Origin: Codonopsis lanceolata
Lineage: Eukaryota; Streptophyta; Magnoliopsida; Asterales; Campanulaceae
DNA: 64,000 nucleotides
Assembly: GCA_013146195.2 (NCBI GenBank)
Contig: CM028381.1
Location: forward strand, 61,138,744 to 61,202,743
Reading direction: 5' to 3'
This document shows positions 1-12,342 of the stretch, in pieces. Position 1 is the first letter of the stretch, and each line of letters starts with the position of its first letter. A program made the position numbers and the translations under genes. Below the pieces are notes generated by a model. It ran no database searches, had not been told where the DNA came from, and worked only from the letters and a program-made list of their open reading frames with translations.

Positions 1-1903
1 TAAGTTTATTGTCAACTAACTTAAGTGCCTTAGCCATTTCATAGACAAACTTGACAGGTACCAGCAGAGATTTTGTAGGTCTACCGCCAGCAGACTTTGT
101 TTTAGCAGAGTTGCTGTCAGCAGACTTTGATTTCTCTGCCATTCCTTTAACAAGCTTCTCATTAGAAGCAGTTTCTTTGGCTTTCCCTTTTTGAGCCTTG
201 GGGTAAACGTATGGTACACTTGTATAACTAAGTCCATGTTTACCCTTGTTTTCAAAAGTCTGTTTTGAAAAGGAAGTATCATAAGCATCCTCAGAGGTTT
301 CACCTTTCTCTGTGATAGAAGAACATTCAATGATGGGCTCATCACTATATCCTAAGCCATATTTATCTCTACTTGGCTTTTGGCCTGAAAGGATTCCTTC
401 AAAGGTTTCATTGGAGCTGTTCCACGAGTCAATTGTCTTTTGCATAGCAATTTTCTCCTGGTCTTGTCCTTTGATGTGCTCAGTTAGGCAATCAACTTTG
501 TCACAAAGAAACTTGTTTTCTCCTTTTAGCTTGATAGTTTCCTGTTGACGGCTATTGAGAGTTTAAATCTCAGCTGCCAACAGAGATTTCTCAGCAGTAA
601 GCTTCTCATAGTTCTTAACGAGTTTTACATAGGATATTATAAAGGAATTGAACTCTTCAAGCATTTCTTGATTATCCTTGAGTAGTTCTTCCTTACTGAA
701 GTTTTCCCAGTTGATCTCACTTTTAACGAAGGGACTTGGTGAGATTTCGACTTCATGTTCAGAGTCATAGGTAGGACTTGAATCATGAGCTATTAAGCAT
801 ATGTTGGCTTGCTCACAATCGTCCTCTTCCTCTTCTGAATCCGTCTCAAACCATGTAGCAACCTTTTTTTCTTCAATGTCTTCAGCCAGCATACCTTTAT
901 GTTTTTGAAATTTTTTATACGGAGGCTTTCTGTATGCTTCAAATTTTGGCTTTGGACATTTAGAGGCTTAAGTGACTGTGTTTTTATAGTTATAACACAC
1001 AAGCTCTTCGTTAGATGAGCTTTCAGCAGTTTTTCTAAAGGGCTGCTAGTGTGTGTCCTTCCTTCCATATTTTGCAAATTTTTTGAAACGTTTTACAAAC
1101 ATAGCAAATTGTTCATCTGAAAGAAAATCATTTTCACTGGAGGAAGTAGAAGGTTTGTTTTCAACTGGGGTTTCTTCTTGTACCATGGCAGGCAAGGACA
1201 CAGTTCTGAACTGTTTGTCCTGCTCTAGAGCTTGATTAACTTCGAGCTCGTAAACCTTTAAACTTACGTAAAGACTACGGAGAGTCATTTCGTTTAAGTT
1301 TGTAGATTCTTTCATGGCAGTGGTCTTAACATGCCACAAACTACCTAGAGAGCCTAGAAATCTCAAGTTCATTTCCTTTTTGTCATAAGTTTTACCAAGA
1401 GAAAAGCAGCTATCAATTACCTCGCTGAAGCGATCGTAAGCTTGTCTCAAGGTCTCTTTGGGATCCTTTTTGAAGGAGTCGAATTGCTGGATGAAGGTAT
1501 ACTTTCTATTGTGTCTTGTGCCTTGGTCTCCTTCCAAGTATTCAACAAGTGCTTCCCACATCTCTTTGGCAGAAGTACACCGGATCACTTGTTGGTAAGT
1601 GTTGGTGTCTAGTGAGCTGGTTATGATGTTGATTGCTTTGCTATCTAGCTCTACTAGCTTTCTATCGTCCTCTGTCCATTCAGATTCTTCTTTAGGTACT
1701 TCAGCAGGATTTCCAGTAATGGATGCCAGAAGATTTGCCTTCATTGGTACATGACGTCCTGCTAGTACGCACTTCCATAACCTGTTGTCAATAGAATTCA
1801 TAAAACGCATTACCCTATCCTTCCATACATAGAAATAGCCTTCGTCCAATATTGAGACGTGGTTCGCATTTGACGTAGGTAGCATGTAGTGTGTTTGTGC
1901 CAT
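1..1903 (-). pseudogene. Copia gag polyprotein (broken, runs off the window)
   Basis: Gag packages element RNA into virus-like particles. One minus-strand frame is open from ATG at 1903 to position 1, apart from three stops: TAG at 1046-1048, TAA at 968-970 and TAA at 563-565. The N-terminal 285 residues are the plant Copia gag core (UBN2-type), with the usual Y..WK.RM-like start (YFYVWKDRVMRFM) and LWKCV. Near 970-1015 is a decayed zinc knuckle: first and last Cys are recognisable (CYNY...SKC), but the second Cys reads Tyr, the His is lost and a stop falls inside it. Beyond that lie an acidic stretch (DSEEEEDD) and a Lys/Glu-rich, probably coiled-coil tail typical of Sirevirus gag. The element is not functional. 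The start is chosen because the ATG lies shortly after the PBS and begins the conserved core. Confidence 0.85.
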
Positions 1904-1958
1904 TGGATCTTATCTCTCAATAGTTTAATCTTGGAAAAACTAGTTTTCGAAGAGTTAG

Positions 1959-1970
1959 TCTCTGATACCA
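1959..1970 (-). other. Copia-1 primer-binding site (initiator tRNA-Met type)
   Basis: The minus strand reads TGGTATCAGAGA two bases inside the LTR end. It differs from the common plant Copia PBS TGGTATCAGAGC, complementary to the 3' end of initiator tRNA-Met, only at the last base. Position and match fix the strand and the LTR boundary. Confidence 0.85.
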
Positions 1971-1972
1971 AT

Positions 1973-3207
1973 TGTTAGTCCCAAAGGGCGCAATAATAAG
2001 CTAGAAGGGGGGGGGGGTTTAATACCTTATTAGACACTTAAAACTTATAGTATAAATTCCTAAAACAAGCACTTGCAATCTATTGAAAAGATTGAAGCAG
2101 TAAAATTCTTGTAAGGAAGACAGTTCAAGTCTGCCGATGAAGCACTACCGGTAGACTTTGCTGAATACTCAAGTTTGCTACTGAAGCGATAAGTAAAGAG
2201 ATATGAAACAGTTTAAAGCAATAAGCAATAGTAAAGAAGGGACACAAGTATTTTGAAATGGTTCGTACTATAAAGAGTGCTACGTCCACCACCAAGACAG
2301 TCAACCTTGGATTTAAAATGTGCACTATGTTCTTCACTAGTTTTATTACAAAGAAGTCTAATGAATCATGTACAAAATATTTGACTTGTGTTTGGGGGTG
2401 GAGTATTGAATATCTGAGCAGAATATTCAATGGTGCAGAAGAATAGAATAAAGAACAACAATAAGAAGCAAAAGATAAAGTGTTGATGCAGATCTTGTTG
2501 TTGTTGTCGAGGACTTCGTTGATCAGTTTATGATCTCTTGAATGCACTAAGTATATAAAGCTTGATGTTGTTAAGAAGATTCAGAGCAGTTATTTCTTTA
2601 GACTTTAATGGCAGTATTTATAGCTGGGCATTCTTGAGATCGTTGGAGAAGAAGAAGAGAGTAACGACTTTATTAGGTTGAATGCATTAAATGCATGGAG
2701 CTGTCTTTAGGGATTTCGTCTTCACTGATACTGAGCAGGGAATGGTAGAGAGAGTTGTTTGTAGCAACTAGTAGGTGAGTAATCAGAGTTGCAAACCTGC
2801 AATAGTTGGTACAGTCTATAAGTGTCAGTCTGTTCACTTGCTCTGTCACTTTTAAGGAGGTGAAAGTCTTCATGCTTTTCGGAAAAGCTGGACAGGCGTG
2901 TCTGAGAAGTCAAGTGATGATAGAAGATTGTTTTAAATTAAATTCAAACTGATAAAGGCTGAATTTAATTAATCCACTAATATCTTGCTGACTCGACATG
3001 TCATGCTTGAACAAGTGCAGACAGGGTCTGTCGCTGGAGGCTGATTGAAGTCTTCCGCCGAACCCGTGAAGTCTAAAAACTATTCTTAAGGCAAAGTTCT
3101 ATACATAGTTTCCACGTTAACTGGTACGCAGCCCAATTAGCCACTAAGCATAGAACCTAATGTAATGAATGAACAAATGCAAATCAAGATACAAATGAGA
3201 AACAACA
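1973..3207 (-). repeat. Copia-1 5' LTR
   Basis: On the minus strand the LTR starts TGTTGTTTCTC near 3207 and ends GGGACTAACA at 1973. It carries a C-tract followed by CTTCTAGC close to its 3' end, also present in the LTRs at 8772, 22045 and 51178. The 5' edge is inferred by alignment (AGTGGCTAA block near 3150) and could be a few bases off because of an AAC repeat. It should supply promoter and polyadenylation signals; I could not place a TATA box with confidence. Confidence 0.75.
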
Positions 3208-3874
3208 ACAACACAATGTGGTGTTCCTCTTCTGGAATACATCTCCGAATCACTAAATCAGGACCATGTTTAAATAGGTATGGCTCATCCAAAAAATAAT
3301 TTTTAACTTCAGATAGAAATTTCTTTCGCTTGTGATATCCAAAATCAGGATTCACTACATCGACCGCTATAAAATTTACAAAATCAGCATACCATGGCTC
3401 GTTACTTCTCACATAATATAATTGCTCATCAGGAAAAACGTCTTTCACCGGAATATCACTATCCAACAAATGCTTTTCAAACAACGGCCAAAGTTCTAAA
3501 CTAGATAAATGATCAGCTACTACATTTTCACAGCCCTTCTTATCCTTAATTGCACTATCAAATTCTTGAAGTAATAGCATCCACCTAACTAGTCTAGGTT
3601 TCGCGTCCTTCTTAGTCAAAATCTATTTTAAAGCAACATGATCAGAATAAACAATCACCTTGGAACCTAATAGATACGACCTAAATTCTTCTAAGGTAAA
3701 AATCACCACTAAAAACTCCTTTTCGGTTGTTGTATAATTTAACTAGACATCATTAAGAGTTATACTAGCATAATGAATTACATGCGGTTTCTTATCAAAC
3801 TTTTGACCTAAGACAGCTCCTATGGCAAAGTCTGACGCATCACGCATAATTTCAAATGGTAATGACCAGTTAGG
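3208..3874 (-). pseudogene. Gypsy pol fragment: RNase H to integrase N-terminus
   Basis: This is a Ty3/Gypsy polyprotein remnant of the Athila/Tat kind. Reading down the minus strand it has the RNase H start DASDFAIGAVLG near 3805-3842, TTTEKEFLVV with the catalytic Glu, YSDHVALK with a catalytic Asp, then LTKKDAKPRLVRW and CENVVADHLS. The linker to integrase ends at RRCIPEEE near 3215. Stops at 743-745 and 623-625 of the 3-kb block (3743-3745, 3623-3625) break the frame. It is cut at both ends by insertions: Copia-1 at 3207 and the G2 LTR at 3875. The five bases TTAGG at 3870-3874 are the expected left target-site copy for the G2 insertion. Confidence 0.85.
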
Positions 3875-6800
3875 TGTAAGACCCCGAACCTTCATGTTTG
3901 ATTTACTTGCTGTGTGTACCAAACGGCCGTTACACCTCGTGTCTGACTCGATACGAGAATCTTGAGATGAGTTTGTAGGCCATTTAGAGACCTATACTTT
4001 AGTTATCTATGTTCCTCAAGACTTTAACTTGTTTAAGTTACAAGTCGTAACTCGACAATAGTCGGAAGCCGACTCGGTTGAGTGTTCTCACGTAGTTCTT
4101 CCCTGTGATCTCGGTTATAGCCTAGGTCATTTCTTGAGTATCTTGAGTAGATTGTGAGTATTAAACTTCCTAAGGAATAGATTTCCTAAATCTAATCTTG
4201 CTTTGATGCTTAACGCATCACATTCGCTGTTATCGCGTTGCGTGAAACCGAACGTGTATCGTGCCTTTGGAGTTTCTATACTCATGTATTATTGTGGAAC
4301 CTTATAGGAGTACTCTAGTCCATATCATAACCCATCTCGTATGTTTTATAACTTCGATTTTAGCCATTGTATGCTTGGTTGAGAATTCGGAAGCATTGTT
4401 GCTTCATTTGACCTTTTGACTCTTAGGGTCTCTCAGTTTGCCTTCTTCTTGTCTTATTTCGTGTCTTGAGACTCGCGAGATGTTCACTTGAATCCTAGAA
4501 CTTGTTTACTAGTCCATAACATGTTTTAGAATGTCCATTCGTGCTTGTAATATCCTTGTTTAACTCGTTGTTGAATCGTTTGATTTTCCGTAGTGAGTTT
4601 CGCCCTCGATTCCTCCTTGTTCCGGGTGATGTTCAGACCTGTTTCGGGTGTGTTTTGAGTGTAATAAACATCCCTAATGGTTTGGGGTTGTGTTGGACAC
4701 ATTTAGGACTTGTTTTCAAGTCATTTTGGCCTTTCAGACACCTGAGCGCTCGCCCAGCCAAGTGACTGAGCGAGTGCACATAATCGAGCAGCTCAAGGAA
4801 ATGAAAGGAGGACTGAGCGCTCGCTTAGCCATCATGAGCGACCGCTCAGTCCCTGCACCAGCAATATGGGATTTTGCCATTTTTGATTTTTGGATTGAAC
4901 CCTTGAACCCCATCCGACCCAATTCAAACCCCCACTTGATTTGTGACCTCTTTAGGTTTAATTTCATCCCTTTGATGTGTTTTAAATCAAGGGCCATCAT
5001 TAATCAACCAATGGGAAGCTTAATAACTCAAGCATAAGATTGACCCTTTAGTGAGTTCTTCTTCCCCAAACTCCCAATTGACAGCCATTGTCATCGTCCA
5101 TTGTTTTTTGCTGGGTTCTAGTGAGAGAAAGAGAGCCTTGAAGTTCCTGCACCTTACATGCACGATTCCCATGGATCCGACCATCCGATTTTCGATTGAA
5201 GACCACCAAATTGAAGCCCTTGGCGAGTAGCACACCTTCCACCGATTCAATCTTCGATCTGAATAGGTTTGTTGGCCGATATAGGTACGTGACTACACCC
5301 TCTACTTTCCCTCTCTAGCTTAAAATGATGCTAGGTTGTGGAGGCTTGTCTCCCTTGGTTCCTTGTGTTATTGCATGTTTAAATGGGATGATTTAATTGG
5401 GGCTTTGATTAGTGAACATGTGGGTTTGAATCTCGATGGGTTTATTGTGTTCATGGGAGTATTGTAGTATGGAATCACTTATAATTTGGATTTAAAAACC
5501 CGGAAGATTATTAAATCCTGAATTTATGTCTTGACCTAGAATTTGAGACTTTGTAATTTGACCCAAATGGAATCAATTAATTATAAAAGTTGTTATTTAA
5601 GCCCTAGGATAAATTCCTATGACTTTTCATGTTCGTCGAGTTGCAATTCTGAGAACTCGAGAATTAATTGGGTAAGACCAACTTGGTGTTTTTGTATTGG
5701 TCTAGGGTTTAAAACTCTAATCCAAGTCCTTGGATAATGTTAAGTGTGAATTTATCGCTAGTTGTTGGATTGAGGATGCTTGGGTCACAAATGGGTGATT
5801 CGAATAAGGGACATTTGAAATGGTCAAATTATGAACTAAGATTATTGATATTTTGTGGACTTCAAATGAAGTCCTATGTCTTGTGAGAGTGCAATCTAGA
5901 CTGTAGTAGACTTCACATGGAAATTGGAGTTTAATATGATAGGAACCCCAACTCACGAGAGTCGCTTGTAAGCATGAACCCACCTTGACTCGCTAGAAAT
6001 CTTGCTTGAGGATCTTGTGAACGCCTTTAGGAATCCACGATGGTGAATTAGAAAATCCGTCTACGGGATGGTTTGGAATTAGTGATAATTTATACCTTAG
6101 CCCTCTACATTTAGAGTCTACTTGAAATGTCGCGAAGATAACTAAGCTATTTTCTAAGACACACTTGTATTGCCTCAGTCTTGCGAATTAGTATCGCTCG
6201 GACACCTTAAATATTATTGACTATATCCTATGAGTTTATTCCTTGAGTGTATTTCATGGCCCTTATCGTTTAGAGAACTTCAATGGAGTCTCGTAGTGTT
6301 ATAACATGGTTTATCTTGAACCCTCAAGGACTTGAATGAGGAAAGAATAGCGTGTGACCTTGTTGATTGGTAAACCTAGACAATCTAGGTAGCCTCAAGA
6401 ATCATTTGAATTGTGAGTATTAAGTTATGAACTTAACTTGTATTATTCTATAAGATAATATTCCGTGTCTATTTCAATATTTTGACTTATGAGACGTAAT
6501 TATCTTCAGTCTTGACAATATGAATTTCCATTTCTAATCTACGTGGTGATATGAAAAAGCATGACCATGATCCTTGTTAATGATTGAATTCTTCTTGCTT
6601 GTATTATGAATATGATTGAATAAGCATATTTCATATCTTGGCTCCAAGCATAATTTGCTCTTGAAATATCCTATTGAAAGTTGATTCGTGTACATGTATT
6701 GAACTTTGATTCCACTAATAGGTGGAATGGTGAACTTGTTGAACTAAGGCTTCGTAATGAAATACTAACCTAGATATATGTGAACTGTAAACATGGAGAA

Positions 6801-8771
6801 GGGATAGAAATGCATATAGCATTTGTATTCTATTTGGGAATAATTATAGCGAAGACTCAACGGAGTCGAGTTAAGGAACGATTAGACCTTACTAGGATCG
6901 TGGTGGGATCCTTTGACACTTAGAAATCCATGTGACTAGATTACTAGCCTTTGGAGCTTGAATAACGTTCGATGGACAACTTGACACTTGTATTTTCGAG
7001 ACTCAATTGAGCTCTTAAGGTAATGTATATGATTAATCATGAACATGCCGTGGATAACATGCTTGCTTGTCTTGAACGAGCTCGCTTCCTACTTGATTTA
7101 ATATGAGTAAACATCTACTTGACATGGACGAGTTCGCTCTTGTCGTGCTCGTTCCCTACTTGATTGTTTAATACCGAGTGAACATCTACTTGTCATTCCA
7201 TTTGTCCAGCTGGCATACTTGTCTTGTCTTGATGGTAATGATGCATCGCCGTCACGAATTGTAAGATTCGTGGTAGTGATGGGTCGCCAGCCCATCATCA
7301 TGCACCCACCCTCCACTATTTGATCACAGTGGAGAAGAGTACCTTGTCGTAACCATTAGGGCGCTTGGAATAAGTTGTTGTTAGATCAAATATATGGTCA
7401 TGGTATATGGTTTAAGTTTGAACTAATTGGTCACCTCGGTATATGTGGTTATTGATTCATGACATAGATATGCATGATTGTGATATATTTAGCAGAGTGA
7501 GAAACCTACTTGGCTTGGATTGATTAGGAACTCAATTCAGATTTATGAAGTTTGTTTTCGAGGATCATTATGAACTCAATGTGTATATGGATGATAGACT
7601 AAATAACTAGTCTTGTTATGTGTGTTATACTTGCTAATATATGCATGTATCTGATATTAATTATCTTCTAATATGTGTAAGGTAGTATGTCTAAGTAGGA
7701 ATACTAACCTCCTTGGTTTGGACAGGGTGATCAGATATTGGATGCCTTGTTGGGTTTGGTTTTGATAAGGTAACCCGATATAGGAGCCTTATCGGGTTTT
7801 GTTGTGTGGTTAGTCGATGATGGGACAATGCATTGCCTTCACGAATTATGGGATTCATGATAGCTATGGGTCGCCATATCGGAGACTAGTGGTTTCACAC
7901 GCCTTCACCATTGGCTGTGGTGGGGATGTAGTTGTCCATTGATTGTAGTAGTAAAGCACGACCTTGGAAGCTATGGTTCTCGAGCGGAGATGCCTCGGGG
8001 ACGTCAATACCAAGAAATTAGTATCGAGGGCACATGACTTGCAGGAGTAACACGACAGAAGCGGATCAAGGAGGCACATCCTGATTCAATGGGGTTGTTA
8101 TAATCAGAGAAGTATACCTTGATTTGTATTGTTATTTATATGTATTCATGTGATTATAATTGTGTTGCATTAAGGGTTTTGGGAAAAGGAAAGGGAATGG
8201 TATTTATGTGAATTATCATGGATTAAATGATACATGTTCACGTATTTTAAATGTATTACCATGATTACTTATAACTGTACATATTATCATGTTATTTGTA
8301 GTAGCATACTCGGTCATTATGACTTACTTCGTACTTTGTTTCTAGTGTGAAGTTGTTCATTAGCCGTATTGAGGTGTATAGATCGTGGCTGTAGTTGTGC
8401 ATAGCTGATCGGTAGTTCAACTTGAGATCGTGTGCTCGTGCTATTAGCAACTGACTCTTCCGAGTTATATCTCGTGGAGTCCCATTTCCTCATCAGTTTA
8501 TTATTGCGATCTGTATCATTTATTATCGTTTTATTCATGTGAGGACAATTGTTGTAAAGTTATATAGACTTTACAGTCAGGTAGAGTACTTGGGTTTTAT
8601 TATTGGATGTGTTTCTTTCTTGGGCCGACGTGTTGTGTCGAGCAGTTATTCGTTGTAATAGTGTTTATTTCAGTTGTTTCCCACGCACGCAGTAGCTTTA
8701 TGACATTTAGTATTCAGTTGTTGTTTTTGTTGCTGTTGTTGTTGTCTCCAACATATTTAGTCATTAAGGTT
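3875..8771 (+). repeat. Very long Gypsy LTR, family G2 (3' end missing)
   Basis: It begins TGTAAGACCCC, the same head as the G1 LTR at 55934, and shares blocks with G1: a CAAGTCGTAACTCGAC motif near 4045, a palindromic GATGCATC-type block near 7231 and again near 7817, and a tail near 8550. The nearly 4.9 kb hold no credible gene; all ORFs are short and unsupported. A GAGCGCTCGC motif recurs at about 4741-4845. By comparison with G1 roughly 0.3 kb of the 3' end is missing, because a reversed Copia LTR interrupts at 8772. LTR size would suit a Tekay-like chromovirus, but no linked coding region proves the lineage. Confidence 0.7.
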
Positions 8772-9680
8772 TGTTGTCTCCACCTCAAACTAAGCTAGAA
8801 GGGGGGGGGGGGAGTTGAATAGCCTAGTGACAATTTAAAAATTTATCACAAGTATTTCTTCTCTTTAAAAACAACCAACTTATTAATTAAGTTTGGGCAG
8901 CGGAATAATGAGTGAAAGAGAAGTAGTTAGAAGGGCTATTGGCTATAATGAAGTATAGCAGCATTCTTCTTAGAGTAATGCTGAGTGCAATGGATAGATC
9001 AGAAAGAACATAAAATCAAGAATAAAAAATCAAGACAGTACACATAAATTAGAAGTGGTTCGTACTATAAAGTATTACGTTACTACCAAAGTGGTTAGCC
9101 TTGGATTTTGAAAGGTGCATTTGTTTATCCACTAAAGTTATTACACTTAGATCACTAATGGATCGTGTACAAAAGATTTTTAACCGAGTGTATATTGATG
9201 AGAGGAATACTCAATGAAGATGTATTCTCTCAAGTGCTAAGTAACAGAACAGTAAATGCAAACTAAAGAAGTTGTAATGAATTATGAAGAGAAGTGATGC
9301 AGCTTCAATAAGTTTGGCAGAGTGTTAGTTCTCATCCTTGTAGATCTCTTGAATGCTTGAAGGTTGGAGATTAATGGCTTGATTATTGAATGTTCAAGAG
9401 TGTTTTCTTCAAGTCTTCAATGCTGGAATATATACCAAGGGAGATCTTGAGAACCTTTGGATTCAGATAAGGAAGATGTCTCCAACGATAATATGCATTA
9501 AATGAATTCAATGCTATAGAGGTTTTATCCAGCAGAGAAGTATGAGAGATGCAGTGTTTCAAGAACAGACAGAACAAACAAAGGGACTATCAGGTTGCAA
9601 GTGTGTAGAGTCTGAATGTCTTCTTAGCCAAATAAGATAATGGCTTCAGACTTGTTTAAACTTCATATCAGAGAGATAGT
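8772..9680 (-). repeat. Reversed, truncated Copia LTR
   Basis: It begins on the plus strand with TGTTGTCTCCACC, the reverse complement of the Copia-3 LTR end, then an 11-12 base G-tract, and matches the reverse complement of about 51557-52461 with few differences. The five bases before it (AGGTT, 8767-8771) equal the reverse complement of the five bases after the Copia-3 LTR (AACCT, 52462-52466). Similarity fades near 9680, so the 5' quarter of the LTR is absent. Confidence 0.8.
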
Positions 9681-10070
9681 AATTAAAATACAAGTTTGAG
9701 GGAAATTTCCCAAAGTCTTTGTCTGTTCAGGTCCTAGCCTAATGCATGTATCCATGCAATGGAAGCAATGGGGATTTTGGGTAGTTGTACTCTCTCCCTT
9801 TGAATTCCTTTCCTTCTTTTCGCTACCCCTATACCCTTGGCCTTACATTACAAGCTTAATGAAGTCCTATTGATCTTGTAATACCCTAGATTATTGCATG
9901 CTTGTCTTATGCTTGAGTTCATACATTCATATTCATCATAAGTATATTTTCTTAACTTATACGTATGCTTGGATTCAATAGCTTGTTCATTGACATCGAT
10001 TTCTATGCTTCTGTGCATCTTTCCTATATGTTATGCTTTGAGACTTTGTTTTTTTATATATGTTGGATGT
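9681..10070. other. Unassigned spacer
   Basis: No gene, terminal repeat or similarity to other parts of the window is recognised here. It contains a pyrimidine-rich stretch near 9790-9840 and ordinary AT-rich sequence up to the Tat-like LTR. Confidence 0.5.
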
Positions 10071-11998
10071 TGTAGACACCCCAATTTCGTACCCCTGATA
10101 TGTGACATGACAAAAAATATCAATAACTGTTAAAACATTAACAAATGTCAAGTTACAGGGTCAAAAATGCAAAAGGACAAAGCAGGATGCGCAAAAGGAC
10201 AAATTGCAGGGACTAAAGTGTCAAAAATAGGCCAACTTTGGGATTTAGGCATGGCTACCATTGAATTTGGGCATGGCTCCCAATTTTTTGGGCATGGAGC
10301 CCAAATTTCATGTGCTTGGCACCCAAATTTATTCTCTGCGCACTGTTCATCAATATTTGCCGTAAAATGCAACATTCACAGCACAGTGTGCACACATGTG
10401 AAGCAACATTTGGAAAATGGGCGTGGCTCACATGGTATTTGGGCATGGCGCCCAAAATTGATGGAGGTGGCGCCCAAACTGCTTTCCTTCAGCGCACAGT
10501 CTTCAAACAGTTGTCGCAAAGTGCAAACTCTTCAGCGCGGTGTACAACCATTTGATGCACAGAGAAGAAAATTAAATTCCTGCCGTGTCCCTGATTCAGC
10601 CTATAAATAGAGGCTCCCGGCTTCTCTTCAGAACACACCTTTCCTTCGTAAAATTTCTCTGCGTCCTCGTTACGCTGAAGAAATAAATAGTGAGCGATCA
10701 TTTCAAAAGCTTCGAAACTCTGCCAAATCTCCTCCAAACACAAAACCAACCGGTAGAAGTGAGCCTTAGCCCCCCAGCTAGGTATCCACCCTATTTCCCT
10801 GGCCCAAAAACCATAAAGTAAGCCGTTACTCTGCCCGAGTAATAGGCTGAAAAACAACTCATATAAGCCGTTATTCCGCCCAACCAAATAAGCCAAAACC
10901 ACAAAAACTAAGCCGTCATTCTGCCCGAGTGAGTGAGCCAAAAACACCATATATAAGCCGTCACTCTGCCCAAATTCACACAACACACAACAAACAACAA
11001 CATCAGCAGCAGCAATAAAAGTCTCCCTCTCCCGAGAGGACAGAGCGAGCACACCCTAGGCTGTCTATAAGTTCTATTTTAAAGTCTTTCATTTTGTAAA
11101 AGTATTATTTCCAATCCGGCCCAATGTAGGTATATAAGCAGTTGTGCTGCCCGGATTTATTAGGAAATATTACTAAATATAGCCGTTATTATGGCCAAAT
11201 ATTTTTAGATATATTTGTAATTATTTGCTTTATTTATTCATTAAAGTCTTTATTTGTAATAGTATTATTTCCAATCCGGTCAAATGTAAATATATAAGCA
11301 GTTATGCTGCTCGGATTTTGTTAGGAAATAATACTAAATGTAGTCGTTATTATGGCCAAATATTTTCAAGTATATTTGTAATTATTTGTAAAAGAGACAG
11401 ATTGCAAATAAAGTAAATAATATAGATGTAATGGATGTATTTGTAGGCGATTAATACTTTATTTATCATTAAATAAATATAACAAAAAACATACTTTAGC
11501 CAAAAACCGTTTGAGACCGAAAAGGGCGAGTTGGGTGCCTAGCACCTTCCCAACTCGTAACTTAGCCTCCGAACCCGCTTTTTATCTCTGGTTTTTTTTT
11601 TTTTGGTTTTGCTTTATTTATTCCTTAAAATAAAGATGGTGACTCTAAAAACATTTTGGATCTAGTGGGGCCTCGCAACATCTTTCTTTGCACTTTCACG
11701 TTTTCCCCTAAAAAAAGGAGAATGGGAATAGAAGGGTGATGCATTCTCATATCCTGATATCCCCTAAACAAGGGATAACTTAATGCGGGAAACCCAAAGT
11801 TCCCATATTGGATCAAAATCCACTAAAGGCAACCGAGGCGCATTCCAACGCGCTATTCCGACAGCACTCCTCTCGCACTTTTGATTTCGTCCTCCCCTAA
11901 ACAAGGGAGGGTGGAATGGGAGCAGTGGATGTCACCGCATCCGCACGTACGCGCACCCCTCTCCAAGGGCGCGCGGAGCACCATCCGGGGAACCCACA
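10071..11998 (+). repeat. Tat-A 5' LTR
   Basis: The LTR starts TGTAGACACCCC and ends GGGGAACCCACA just before the PBS (1,928 bp). Relatives lie at 23250-24374 (reversed), about 30500-31188 (reversed) and 61741-63817. The U3 part has several near-palindromes of the type TTTGGGC-ATGGM-GCCCAAA (10266-10283, 10287-10305, 10438-10456). A motif close to AAGCCGTTAYTCTGCCC recurs from about 10815 to 11310. The 3' quarter holds AGTTGGGTGCCTAGCACC near 11530 and a GC-rich end. Confidence 0.85.
11083..11405 (+). repeat. About 162-bp tandem duplication inside the Tat-A LTR
   Basis: The block starting AAGTCTTTCATTTTG at 11083 is repeated from 11245 (AAGTCTTTATTTG). Each copy has a TATTATTTCCAATCCGG motif, a GCAGTTRTGCTGC motif and GGCCAAATATTTT. 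The same duplication is present in the LTR at 61741 (copies near 62730 and 62890), so it predates the divergence of these copies. Confidence 0.75.
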
Positions 11999-12017
11999 GT
12001 GGCGACTTCTATTTGGG
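11999..12017 (+). other. Tat-A primer-binding site
   Basis: The sequence after the LTR, GTGGCGACTTCTATTTGGG, resembles the Tat/Ogre PBS GTGGCGACTCTGTTGGG. In Ogre elements the site is reported as complementary to a tRNA-Arg 3' end. The match is imperfect. Confidence 0.6.
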
Positions 12018-12263
12018 GAGATCGTTTTATTTTAATACATAAAAATGGAGGGCTAGACTTCGATAACCAAAACTTTTTTTTCTTTTGTTTCTGGCTAAAG
12101 TATGATTGTTATATTAATTTAAACAGTTGAATATTGCGTTCCTTTAACATGTGTCTATATTTGTGGATATGATCCTCCATCTTGCGCAGTTTCATTTCAA
12201 ATATCACATCGGATATACTTGAAAATATTCGTATTTTTCAAAAAAAAACTTTTCAAAAAAAAA

Positions 12264-12342
<79 letters not shown>

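Larger units (their letters stand above)
1..3207 (-). mobile_element. Copia-1: Sirevirus-like Copia, 5' part (LTR, PBS, gag)
   Basis: This is a minus-strand LTR retrotransposon whose 5' LTR, primer-binding site and gag lie in the window; pol would lie beyond position 1. The LTR is about 1.24 kb, like the 1,205-bp and 1,284-bp Copia LTRs at 22045 and 51178. It is inserted in an older Gypsy pol fragment: the Gypsy reading frame stops matching after a PEEE motif at about 3215, exactly where the Copia LTR begins. Assignment to Sirevirus rests on the gag type, the long coiled-coil-like gag tail and LTR similarity to Copia-2 and Copia-3, which carry envelope-like ORFs. Confidence 0.8.

Noticed and set aside
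5717..5983. 88-codon ORF conserved at 5717 and 55242
   Set aside because: Conservation is explained by the inverted duplication of an LTR; no domain, and flanks are equally conserved.
10489..11052. 187-codon minus-strand ORF
   Set aside because: It lies across the Tat LTR on the strand opposite to transcription, has no recognisable domain, and other LTR copies break it.
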